Made by a program: the position numbers and the translations under genes
Assembly: GCA_032209605.1 (NCBI GenBank)
Contig: JASFXZ010000001.1
Coordinates: 10,930,256 to 10,994,255, forward strand
Length of the DNA: 64,000 nucleotides
Reading direction: 5' to 3'
Origin: Mactromeris polynyma
Taxonomy: Eukaryota; Mollusca; Bivalvia; Venerida; Mactridae
Notes under the pieces: generated by a model
What the model was told of the DNA's origin: nothing
Databases searched by the model: none
What the model saw: the letters and a program-made list of their open reading frames with translations, nothing else
Part shown: positions 13,141 to 25,226 of the stretch, in pieces
Layout: every line of letters starts with the position of its first letter
Numbering within the stretch: position 1 is the stretch's first letter

Positions 13141-14448
13141 TTGATTTTAATTTAACAGTACTGAATGATTGAGCATGTGGAACGTGCCTTCACTCATACA
13201 AGCTGTCCTTGTTTGATCCCTGATAAGCTAAGTTTGTCAGTAATCAGTTAAACTATGTACTTGTGACAGCCTCTAAAGTTCAATTTGAAGGGGTTTGTAT
13301 GTATAGAACAGGCTTGTCTGTATAAAACTTCACGTAGGCTGAATTTAATAATTTCTGAAAACTTGCCTTTATTCCTCGGTATCAAATATGCTGCTCTTAA
13401 GTGCAAGTAATTTCAAAATGAAAAGAATTGTAGGTTTCAATGGTATAACATAATGAATACTTGTATAGTGCAAGGTCTCTCGTCTCGTAGACATTGAATT
13501 TAGTAACATTGCTGTAGAATAGGGTATTCAACTTTATCATATTGTATTGTAATAAATCAATTATTTTCACTCGTTTTCAATTATCACTTATAAAACCCTG
13601 CTATATGCTACTTTCATGGGTACTGAAGATAATAATGTGAACTTGCAAATGGAAGATCAAACCACACTGGAGCATTGGGTGCACTTTTATTGATCCTATT
13701 ACATAAAGGTTCATTATTATGAATGACATCTGATGTGTTTTTCTGCCTTAGGGTCAGATTTTATCAATGTGGAAAGTGTAAAGACAGTTGCTTCCCCTTA
13801 ATACTGCCTCACCATTTGCTTTTTGCTACAGAATAAATGAGATTAAATCATTATTGTGATTGAATTTTGTTTTTTATATTGTGTATACTTTCACCGTGGG
13901 TAATGCTGCATAGGGTTTAAGTAATTAATTAAATGAGTTTTAATGTTACAATTGAATTTCACATGCTAGTTCTCTGAGCTCGTAAGAGATTACTACAAGT
14001 CTAGGAGAATATTCGCTTGAAGAATGACGGCACTTCATTAATATTCCTGTAACTCCATTAAGACTGGAAGCTGAACATTGGAATGTATACGCAAAAACAT
14101 AAAAATTGTCTTACTCATGTTTCCAGGGAAACAAGAAACTTCTGATTTAGCCCAAGTTTGATATTTGTCTTTTAATCCTTCAAGAATGAGAATCCTATAC
14201 TTGGGAGATCAGCTTGCTAATGCATTGATGTTGTGTGAAAGTATTCTCTCCTTCACAATTTTCCTCTGCATTATTTTTCGTGGTTTTAATGACTCTGCAG
14301 AAATTCCTGCGACATTCGCCTGTTGAATGTTTTACTGATGCTTTGTTGTTTTTTATAGGGACACATGTGATTTGAAATAAAATTGTGTGAATTTCTTAAA
14401 CATGAATCTGTTTATGAGAACCTAAGTGAAACTTGGGGGTTTAAATTT

Positions 14449-14812
14449 TTAGCTCACCTGAGCATGAATTCATGGTGAGCTTATAGGATTAATGAATGTC
14501 CATCGTCCGTCAACATTTTCTTTAAACAACATCTCCTCCTATACCACTGAATGGATTTTGTTCAAATTTCACAGGAATGATCCTTGAGTGGGCCTTTTTC
14601 AAAGTTGTAAAAACAAATTATTATTTCATAAAAACAACTCTTTTTTTGTCTTACTATTTCTTACTTTTTCATAAATGCGAAATAGTATTTCGTAAAAACA
14701 AATTATTATGTTGTAAAAACAGCTTTTTTTTGTAAATATGAATTATTATATCGTAATTACGAATGGCAGTGTACTCGGGTGAGCGATAATGGGCCATCAT
14801 GGCACTCTTGTT
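14449..14812. mobile_element. Non-autonomous inverted-repeat element ('agctcacctgag' type)
   Basis: The left end, agctcacctgagcatgaa, and the right end, ctcgggtgagcgataatggg, are imperfect inverted repeats (AGCTCACCTGAG against CGCTCACCCGAG). The interior contains gtccatcgtccgtcaacatt and ttgttcaaatttcacaggaa, phrases I know from a very common mollusc repeat. The middle (14620-14760) is an AT-rich, internally repetitive stretch of cataaaaacaa-like units. There is no transposase ORF, so it would depend on enzymes made elsewhere. The superfamily was not assigned. Confidence 0.6.
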
Positions 14813-14889
14813 TTGATTTTTAATAATGAACCTTTTTTTTCTTTTTTTGTACTAATATTAGTTAGCAAAGTTTTAGGACATGATATTCA

Positions 14890-15093
14890 CAGCAGAGATA
14901 GCACTTATACATTCTTTATGTGGCGTTCCACAGCAGAGATAGCACTTATACATTCATTATGTGGCGTTCCACAGCAGAGATAGCACTTATACATTCATTA
15001 TGTGGCGTTCCACAGCAGAGATAGCACTTATACGTTCATTATGTGGCGTTCCACAGCAGAGATAGCACTTATACATTCATTATGTGGCGTTCC
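14890..15093 (+). repeat. 41-bp minisatellite, five copies
   Basis: The unit cagcagagatagcacttata followed by cattcattatgtggcgttcca starts at 14890, 14931, 14972, 15013 and 15054. Only a few bases differ (cattc-ttt in copy 1, cgttc in copy 4). 41 is not a multiple of three, so the repeat is not coding. It lies within intron 1. Confidence 0.95.
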
Positions 15094-16746
15094 CCATAGT
15101 TACTTATTCTCTCTCTTTTAATATACTTTCTGGATTAATTATTTTATGTTCGAAAATTTGACCACCACATGACCCTTTGTGGTGATCATGTGATCCTTTT
15201 GGGTTTACCTAAACTCTTTTTAGGGTTAAAAATGCATATCCTTGGTTTTTATATGGAACATTTTATTTCTTACTCAAGAAATATTATTGCTATGTTGTCT
15301 CTGGGAGATGTACCTAATATGGTTACAGTTTCATCCAGAGTACAGTTTATATTGTTATTGTCACTATTTACTGGTGTCTTCCTAAATTTTATAGTCAGCC
15401 TGGCATTGACCAGAAACATCTCAACACTTCAAGTTGTGTCTGTTTGGTATGATTCACTTTTAAAGTCCATCATAATGTTGAAATCTCTCATCTCCAGACT
15501 GACAGACCAATATCTATCAATACCAATCCGGCAAAGTGATTGTCCAGTGAAATAAATCATTGTGATCACATTCCTCACATTGGCCAATCTGTTTTATTCT
15601 TCACAGCAGGACATATTTCCCATTTTCAGACAGTAAAGTCTTTATTTGAGAGTTTTCGTTTATTTAATGATGTTTTGGTCTTGTGAAATTTATTCAGATA
15701 TTTTTTAAAAGGAACAGAAGATGCATCTTTGTATGTAAATAATTGTTGGTGCTTAATAGTGGTATGAGTTCAGGCATTTATGGTTTTGGCCATGTATCAC
15801 AAATGATTGGTTCTGATGACTGGTCAGTTGGTAATTTCATTATCCTCTTAAGCTTTTGCTACAAGTTTATTAATACATACTTAACAGTTAGCTGTATAAG
15901 GTATGTCTCTTTGGCACTATCCGTAAGGTAGCAATCTTGCACCCAAATCCTCCTAACAGAATGGATCTGTTGTACTTTTAAACTTTTTTTTAAGTCTGAA
16001 ATTTGGATTAGTAAATCCACTGGGACGCAGTGTTGTGTATCACTGAGGAATTGACTTCATTACTGGCTATTTTTTATTTGTAGACCACTTGGTTAGTTGA
16101 CCAGATGCAGGTGCACCATAGTTCTGCAGTTTACTTTTTTACTAATTATTCAAGAGGAATAATTGCATTTTTGCATGATTAAACAGTAATTTAAGTGGCT
16201 TTCCAACAAAGCTGTTTTTCCTATATAACATTTGCCTGCTTTAGAATCAATGCTTTATTTGGATCTCTGTCTATGTTGTTGTTGTTATTCTTGTCAATTT
16301 ACGTTATGTTACCCCAAAGGTAATAAGCTGAGGCCATTTTAACTGGCAATCAATGGTTAACATTGAAAAGGTTGACCCAATTTTACATTTTGAAGGATCT
16401 TTTGTCATAGGAACATTGTCTAATCTCATCTGCCAATAAATTAACCTTACCCCTTTTCACTGCCTTGTCTATCATCTCTGACAGACCGATACAATTGGAA
16501 TATGGTACATAAATACTTATTGTTTTAAATATTACTGTTTATGCAAGCAAGCAGTAAAAAAGGAAATCCTGATTGAGTCATGCAATTGTGGTTAGGCAAT
16601 AAAGTGCATTATGTTGTATCAATATTATTGTTTACTTGAATCTACTTGAAGTGTCAGAATCTGTTGCAATAACAAATAAATGAAAAAGTCGAGCAGGAAA
16701 TGCCAACAAGTTAAACGCAGCCACCTCAAAGTACAGAGTACATATT

Positions 16747-16827
16747 GAGGGTTCAGCGCAAGACTATACTAACTCCTATGTATTTATATAGGATATAGGA
16801 GTTAGTATAGTCTTGCACTGAACCCTC
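16747..16827. repeat. Near-perfect foldback hairpin, 33-bp arms
   Basis: The left arm at 16747-16779 (gagggttcagcgcaagacta...) and the right arm at 16795-16827 are reverse complements with one mismatch in 33. They are separated by a 15-base loop. A related hairpin lies at 56536-56611 with 25 of 33 left-arm positions identical, so this is a member of a dispersed foldback family rather than a one-off. In the transcribed intron it would form an RNA hairpin of about 80 nt, close in size to a microRNA precursor. No evidence of processing can be seen. Confidence 0.85.
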
Positions 16828-16900
16828 GAAAATTTTCTCAAGTTGTTCTACTAACATAGGGATACAAGTAAACTTAAGGCAAAAAAGGGACACCATACCC

Positions 16901-16956
16901 AAACATAAATGGTGAAGGATATAGGAGTAGCCCTTGGAATGGTCAGTGACAAAAAC
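16901..16956 (+). repeat. Dispersed repeat, copy A
   Basis: The phrases aaacataaatggtg, ataggagta, ccttggaa and ggtcag-gacaaaaa match the sequence at 25169-25226 in the same order and orientation. Both are fragments of one interspersed family. The copies are 8 kb apart, have unrelated flanks and contain no ORF. Confidence 0.75.
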
Positions 16957-19332
16957 TCCTGCTTGGGATTGTGTTTTTGTTGCCTTTTCCGAAAAAAAGT
17001 ATTAAAGGTTTATTTGTTTACTCTAACATGCAGATGCGGTGGAAGAGATTTTAAGATATGTAGACATTCTACATAGACTATTATTGTTTTTGAATTGTTT
17101 ATGGTGTTGAATGAAAATTTGAAGCTATTTATAGACCGTTTTAGGAATAAAATCATTTTAGTTAAGTCCCGTATTGTTTCAGAAATCCAATCATGTAGTT
17201 TTAGTCCTGAACATAGAGGAGACTAGGATAGATTGAAGGTCCTTGGAGACTACCCTGCGTTTCTTGTTGAAGTTCAAAAATTGGAATAATGTATCAGTTA
17301 GTATAATAATTCATAAATCAGTTTAGCTTGCTAAACTTTCCCAGAAACTTCCTCTGAATTCTTTGCTTTTGTGTTGAAGATCCTTTTATCAATATTTACG
17401 TAATGAAATTGTAGCGCTCTATAGTTATAAGAGAAGAAATAAAGACAGTAATTGTAGTGTAAGTGAACCATGTTTGAAGACAAGCTTATTGAATCAACAG
17501 AAATAATCTTTACTTCTTCTCACTGAGCTACTTCTTCGGGTAATAAAGTTATTGTAGTTTAAATCAGTTACAATGTCTTGTGTGTCCCTAGAATTTATTG
17601 ATGTTTAAACCACAGTAGGTGAGTTTCTCAAGATATCTATCCCCAGATATAGATATATACAGCCTCTCCTGCTTGGGAGATTCATACTCAAGAAACTATT
17701 AGAATCCATCTACTGTTTATATTCTTGGAATTTTTAATAGCTGAGAACATGCCAGTCATACTCGGGGCTGATATTATTTATAACTTCATAACATTCTCCT
17801 GAGATGGCAATAAAGTCGGTGATTATTGAAAAGCGTAAAAAAATGCTGTTAATGTTCATATTGTAGAAGTTATGGCCCTTGCATTATGTGTAAAATATCC
17901 TTAGTGTCAATATTTGGCTGTATTGATTCTGTTGACTAATGTTTACAATATCAGTAACTCAGTACCATTGTGTGTCTCACTTACATGTGTTTGTTTTCTT
18001 ATTCAAGGCACTTCCCAAATACACAGATCTTTTATGATATAATGGTTTTCATGTTAACATTAGATTTCTGTCTAGACCCCTAATGGACCATTATTTTTCA
18101 AGGAAAACTAGAAGCAACATATCTTATAGCTTTTGCTTTTCTCTCAACATATTCGCTTTGCTCTTGTTTTGAGAATAATTTCACTGCTTACCATAAGGTT
18201 TCTATAGTAAATGTTCATTTTTGTTGACATTGCAATGATTTACCAAAATAATTGGGTATTGGAATCACAAGCACTACATAATTATGTTTATTTTGGAGTG
18301 AAAATAAAAATGGTGGCCCTACCTTAAGTTTGAAAAAAAGAGCACATCAGTATTCGAAATGGAACTATTGTGTAGCTTGATAACATCTCTGGGAATTAGC
18401 ATTTAATGTAATGATTAAAGAAGCATCAGATGACTTAATCACTTTATTGCATTGGAATCCCAAAACAAAATACTGCAGCTAAGATGTTTAATTACTGATT
18501 TTATTCCAAATATTGTATCTTGGCAACTGATGGTATAATGATGTGTGGAAACTACATGCCTGCTTTACACCCTGGTTTTAAAGTAGCTTTCAGAACAATC
18601 ACATGAGAATGACAATAAATGAACGCGAACACAGTGAAGACATTGTGTCATACCAATTTGCCACAACATGTGTCCCTTCAAATTTTAAGGCTATTTTAAT
18701 GACCCTTGTTTGCCATTACTTCATTAAAATACATTAAAGATCTGTTCAGACTCATTAAAATTCATTACAGCATCTTGATGTGTACCTGTCATGTACTAAA
18801 GTAAGGCAGACATTTTAAAAGCTTCCCAACCAAGTATGCATTTTCCTCTTTTGCTGTTTTATTCCAATGTCTCCATAAGAGCGCATCTCAGGGGATTAAG
18901 GCAGATTTCCGTATAGCAGTGACGAAGACACTAGTATGCAAATGAGATGTAAATTTAACATCTTTGTTTTCTGTGAGTCCGATTCTATCTCTAGATAATG
19001 GATTCCATTTTCGGATATTTACCATTCTGTTGATACATGTTTGTATAAGGAAACATGACACACACATATTGCCAATATTGTTGAAGAATTCTTTAACTTG
19101 TTTATGCATATTGTTTGTAACGGAAATGCTGCTGTTACTTTAATTTACATGCTTCAAGCTTGTGTGTGTAAACTGTAGATGACAACTGTGGTTTAAGTTG
19201 TTTTTCCTGTAGTTGGCTATCAAATTAGACTCCGACACATGTATAAAGTGTCCCCTTTTTTTACACCCATTCGAAGGACCGGACATAATTATTATAGTTT
19301 CACCTGTGGCGGGCAGGTTTTGTCCAGCATGT

Positions 19333-19549
19333 TGTCCGATCAATAACTTAAGTATTCTTTGTCCAATCTTCACCAGACTTGGTCAGAATGTGTTTTTGCA
19401 TACTATCTTGGACAAGTTGGATAACCAGCCATATTGCACTGGTCACTCCAGAGTTACTGCCCTTTAATTAGATAAATTACCTAAAATTTGTCTTGTCCGA
19501 TCAATAACTTTAGAATTCTGTGTCCAATCTTCACCAGACTTGGCCAGAG
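19333..19549 (+). repeat. Dispersed repeat with internal duplication
   Basis: A block of about 57 bp containing tgtccgatcaataactt, then ttgtccaatcttcaccagac, occurs at 19333 and again at 19494 (period 161). The sequence type is familiar from mollusc intergenic repeats. ORFs of 77 and 84 residues on the two strands are overlapping accidents of this repeat. Confidence 0.7.
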
Positions 19550-21175
19550 AGCAATATTTAATCTTATTAAGCACATTGCATAAATTTCGAAAATAGTTGT
19601 TGGAATATTTTCCCAGTGATGCAAAAGGATCAAGTCAGGTTCAAACCCAGATCACTAAAGGTGGAGTCATATAGGAGTTGAGTCATTTTTACACTGCTTT
19701 ATTTTAAACTCTAGTGACAAAATTGTTATAAAGGGCGTATTTTGCATTCAAGTATGCTTTCCAAGAATCAATTGTGTTGGATACTGAGGACAATACTGTG
19801 ATGTAAACTGATGTATCAAATGGGAACTCCTCAAGTTTTTATTAATTTTGATCTTCAGCTCTAGGAATGAGACTTTTACACAGTTAACACTTCCTGAATT
19901 CAGTTGAAAATGTCATTGGGCTCAACAGCTGTAAATGTTTAGTAATCAGCTTCCAGGCAAATGAGTTTTCCTTAAAATGACTTTCAGCATTGACATTTTG
20001 AAGACTATCTGCTCTTACTGATTGTTAGATTTAAAGTGATTTTGCATAAAGTCAAAACACATTGCTAGAATAAATTTTTGATGTCACTGTATAATTTATG
20101 TACTGTTGAGGTTAAAATTCACACACTATTCACGATAAAATCAATGTTGCAAAATGCCATACCATCGTGCAAGATGTTGTTTATACTACATAACAATGCA
20201 TTAAGCTAGATACTGTTATAAGCAGGATGAGCGTGTATGTGTCATCTCACTGATGTTGATAACCATTTACAATTATAGTAAGAACCCTCGCCAGAGAGGA
20301 TTGTACTTCGCAAATGGTTTCATATTGATCATCTGTCAACAAATACCACATACTCTTATCTGCTATGCCTTGCTTTGTCTCCCACCAAATGACTTACATA
20401 TAAGTCATCAACTGTGACAAGTCACTTAGTATAATAGCCGGTTTCCAAGACGAAGACAGTCAAAACGAATTTACTGCAATGGTTATAATTTACTGTCATG
20501 AGTTTGGGTAAACATTGCAATGTCATAAAACCCCCAACATTCAATAATTACAGCATCATGTCGTAAATCTCAGGTGTGAAGCTGTTTCAGCTAATGAACA
20601 TTAAATATATTACCATGACAAGTTGTTCATTAGCCACACAGGCAATTCTCTGTGATGTTTGCATGTTTTGCATCTTCAACTTTCTCCTGGTACAAAGTTG
20701 ATAGTTTTAGTATTGTTGTCCTGCTTAAATCATATCTGTACATAAATGGTGCCATTGTATGGTGGAAAGGAAGAGGAATTTACTTTTGAATAATTAACAC
20801 AGAACTTGATTGAACTGAGTCAAGTTATAGATTTTTATTGACCTGTTAGAATGCTCTTTGTATCAGACATGGTCTTGTCACATTCTGTAAAAGGGATAGG
20901 TCACTATTACTCAGCAAAATTGCAAAAAAATGTATGAAAATTTATTCACAGAAATTTGCATAGTGTATCAGATGTCATGATTTTATGTGCGTCTGCATTT
21001 TAAATACTTTAATATGTATTTGTCAGTTTACAGCGAATAGCGAAGATTGCCTTATATTTATACGTGCTGTACGTGCCTCTTGATTTATCTTCTTGTTCTA
21101 ACATTCCATAATCATCTCAGCGTATCTTCTTATTTACATGGTTTTATATTGCTGAAAGTAGGGCACTCTCATAAA

Positions 21176-21283
21176 CAGCCCTGCGTTCAGTGAAGGTGTT
21201 TGCGGCTAACATTTGAAATTTGGTTCCCCGTTTGCAGTGAATGCGATAGGGGGGACCAGGGATACAAAAAAAAACAGTTTAGA
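21176..21283 (+). repeat. Dispersed repeat family 2, copy A
   Basis: The sequence cagccctgcgttcagtgaag, then gtgtttgcgg, a run before cagtgaatgcgatag, and acagttt parallels 53695-53796 over about 105 bases in the same orientation. This is an old interspersed element; the identity is imperfect with several indels. Confidence 0.7.
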
Positions 21284-24200
21284 CCCGTAATTGAAAGCAG
21301 GGCAGGTTTAACCCTCCAATGCTGTTTTGGCACTGACCGTACAATGGGGTTCTATTTATTTTTCTCCATTGTTTATGTCTGTCTGTGTCTTGGGTCCCTT
21401 TTGCCCTCGTAATTGTTTACATGTACAAGGATTGTCTCAGAATTACTTAAACCCTTTTGCTAATATTTTAATTTCTGGCATGGATTTTTGGTATGTTTAA
21501 ATTTTAATGTCTCCTTTTGCTGGACTTCTTAATTCATTTTGGAAACTCTGAAAGAATTGTTCAAATTGTTTACTGCAGGTGATTTGGCAGAAGTGTCACT
21601 ACTGGTTGTTCCATCTCTCATCTAGTTGTCTTCCTAATTAGTGTTATTTATCATTGATTATTTCATATTCAATATCAATAATTGTGTCAATGAAAGAATA
21701 TCTAATTAATTACTATCATTCTATTTGACACTGCTTCACATAACACATATAAAACACAGCAAAGCACTGTTGATAGCTGGTACTCAAGGGCTTCCAATCA
21801 TTTAAAGTTTGTTATCTATCAATTGAGTCATATCATAAATTATTTAATCCTTATTAGTGTTCATAGAAACATGATGTTGTTTGGACCACACATTATGATT
21901 CCACAGCACAGAGTGTAGGAATGTGATGGATTGATACATGAAGGCACAGCTGGATAAAATACAAAGAAACTGTAGAATTTTCTCCATGTTTCGTAACAAT
22001 CTCAATAAAAGACTTGCTAATCTATCAAAGTGAGAATTAAAGTCATTCTTGACTAAATGATCATTGCTGTAACATAAGATGTGGCCTGTCTTATTGCACA
22101 ATTCCTGGTTGTTGGTGAAGTTGCAGTTGTCTTGCTTACATTTAGATGTCTAAAAGTAGAAGAGAAATTGGTGAAATCAAATTATAGTATCTCTCTGAAC
22201 AGCTAACCAGCTAACTCATTTTCTAGAAAAGGTTGTTTATTTCAATTTTACTATCGTATGACCTATAGTCAAGGTAACACGTCATTCTATCTTTGTTTTG
22301 GGGGAGATATATGTGCTGCAACATGTTCTGCAAAGTTTTTTTCTGGTAATTGAAGCATGTCCTTCTTAGGAAAAGACTGTCAATGCATGCATGCATTGCT
22401 GTATGAATATTTGTTGTTGGTGAATTGAACATTCTGTTTAACATATGATAGCAATCTATGATAGCAATCTATTTCCTTTCAACATTTTGCTTTAGTTTAA
22501 TCACCCATCAATTGACTTTGTTCAACGATGTGAAATATGTGTACTGGTAAGATGAACTTGACTCAGAAAGTGTAGGAATGGCTTATCATATGTTTTTAAG
22601 GACAATTAGTAACAAGCATGAAAGAATGCACCAGTGTCACCTTACGTGAACATATTAACCTGTTTAATGGGGTGCTACCTTCTAATTGTGGTTGTCAGTT
22701 CATTTGTTGCATGATTGCATAATTACAGACACCAGCCTCTGGTCTGTTCTGCTCTCACAGACCTTTATATGTTGTAATCTATTGTGACTTGACAAGAAAT
22801 CTGCATGCTAAACATGTGGAAAGACAAAGGCCATAAATGGGCTATATCAGTGAAGCAAACTGACTGTATAAACCACACATGGGGGGACAGTGGAGTGATC
22901 AAAGGAAGACATGTCGTGACTCATGGCTGTTCCACCTCCAATCAATATTGAAGTGGTAATAAGACTATAGTGGCATGTTTCAGTAAACATGGTAGCTAAC
23001 AATATTGCTAACCTACAGGCAAATGTTTGCTTACTTTCTGATGAGATTGTCATATGGCATGAAAAATTCCACTTGCGTTATTATATACTTGATCCGTTGC
23101 ACCATTTTATCCCTTTTCTGTGATTTTGTGTCAATTGCCCATTATACTTTTTTTAATGATTTTTCATTGCAATTTTTTTTTGGTATTAATTGTTGAATAC
23201 ATGTATTGGATAATTAATTATATTCCAATCAGTATGATTGAAATAAGTTATTGAACCTTTCATCTTTGGTTTTCTAATTTTGCTCCAATGAACATGCTGG
23301 GATTTTTTTCTAAAATTGCAATTTTCTGAACGTCGCTTCAGTTGGTTCTGTGTAATTTTCGTATTATTGTAGAGGATATTCCTCTGAAAAGAAAATCTAT
23401 AATGCATTGAATAATAGGTTGACTTTTATGTTTTTATTACCGGTAATAATCATTGGCTTATAGCTACATTAACCTTAATGACTTAATATTTCAAGAGATT
23501 GGGGATACATTAAATCCCAATAGTATTACTTTATTTTATTATTCATTAAAAGGGACAGGTAGTTCCATAAGAATTTCTAAACGCATGCTATATTAAACCG
23601 CATTATCTCAGTGCTTGATTTTTGAACATCGCTATGGTTTTGAATCAAAGAGGAGCACGTCCTTTGATGAAGTTTTAAACATTCATGTAATATTCTGCTG
23701 TATGAACATGAAAATAAAATATTAAACTTTCTTTGTTCTTTAAAATTGAAGGGTCTAGTCTGTGTTATAATAATGGACTCCCTTACTTGTTGTGTCTCTG
23801 AATAAAGCTATGTGTATCAAACTTTTAAGTTGTTCAGATAAATATCTTGGCATGAAATCACCATTAAATTATTACATAAACTGTGCAAGCATGTCCATTT
23901 TTGATTATTTTACGAGAAAGGAAATTATCCGAAGCAACATAACGATCAATAGTGTTGTTAATCATTTTATGTTTATGGTAACTGTATCATGTAATGTGAT
24001 GTTTAGTCTCTCTTTATTTCTTCATTGACTCAGGGTTTTTGAAAAAAAGGGGTCATAAACATTATGTATTGTGATACAGTAATGTTTGTTGACATCAATG
24101 TTGTCGAAAAGTTTCAATCTGTTTCATAATCACTTCCAAAATATTGCTGAAAATTTACTCAAACCGATCAGCATCTGAGGATAGCAGTTCCTTCAAACGA

Positions 24201-25168
24201 TTTCCTTAGTTTATGAAAGAGATATTAAGTTGGTAGTTTATAATCATGTTATAAAACTTCATAGAAAGGCCCATCGTTGTCATTGACAAGATGTTTATGG
24301 ATGACTGTTACACTGCATGTTATGTTAATAACTGACAACCTTTTAGCTTTATTTGCTGCTGTTGCATTTCTTCAGTTGTTGACTGTGCTTTATTCATGTC
24401 ACTAAGCTCCTAAAAACCACCTAATAACAGTTGATCTTCCACTAATTCACTTGGCTCTTGTTGTAGGTGGACTACAAGTTTGATATTTATGTCTGGTAAT
24501 GTCATGTTGCCAATTATGAGGTAGTTGGTAATCATTGATTTTAGCCTCACTGTTTCCTTGCCTGTTGATTGACTGAAAACATGCAGATGTTGATTTTAAG
24601 TTTTTAAAAGTTCTAATTTTGTTGTCGCTAACTCCATGAAAAGTGGAAAGTCGTGTCTAGCTGATGCCCGTTTGGTAGTGATAGGCATAACTGTGGAACC
24701 TCTTTTACTGATATTGCAATCAGACTTCTGTATAATCAGTGTAACTTTGGCGTGCTCAATACAATACAATCAGAGATAGGCCTTCCGATAATTGCAAAAT
24801 GTATGCTCCAAATGAACGGAAAATTCAATTGGCTCCGCTTTGTAGATAGTATATAGCTTCTGGCTATTCCTTGTGTCTCGTAGTATTTTATGTTTTACCT
24901 AAAGTATATCACATTTTATGTCATTTTCTCTGACACTTTATTGATAATTTCTGAGATGGTATTGCATTCATTCTATAATCTTACAATACGATATGATTTA
25001 ACAGTTCAGAATTATACCGACTAAAATAAACTCACATCGGATGTAAATATGAACAAAGAAATGGAGCAGAAAATGTGACATACAAAGTACACGGCCATAA
25101 CCCAATAAAAGCATGGAAACACATACCTTCTGGTAAGCAATGACAAAGGCAAGAGGCATACATGACAT

Positions 25169-25226
25169 AAACATAAATGGTGGGTGACAATAGGAGTACC
25201 GCCTTGGAACGGTCAGCGACAAAAAT
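25169..25226 (+). repeat. Dispersed repeat, copy B
   Basis: This is the partner of 16901-16956, sharing aaacataaatggtg, caataggagtac, ccttggaa and ggtcagcgacaaaaa. Homology may extend leftwards through aaggcaagaggcata but fades. Confidence 0.75.

Noticed and set aside
15169..15555. 128-residue hydrophobic ORF on the plus strand
   Set aside because: It has no recognisable domain. The composition (Leu, Ile, Ser, Phe) is what AT-rich sequence gives, and no splice or promoter signals are clear. Possibly element remnant; not supported.
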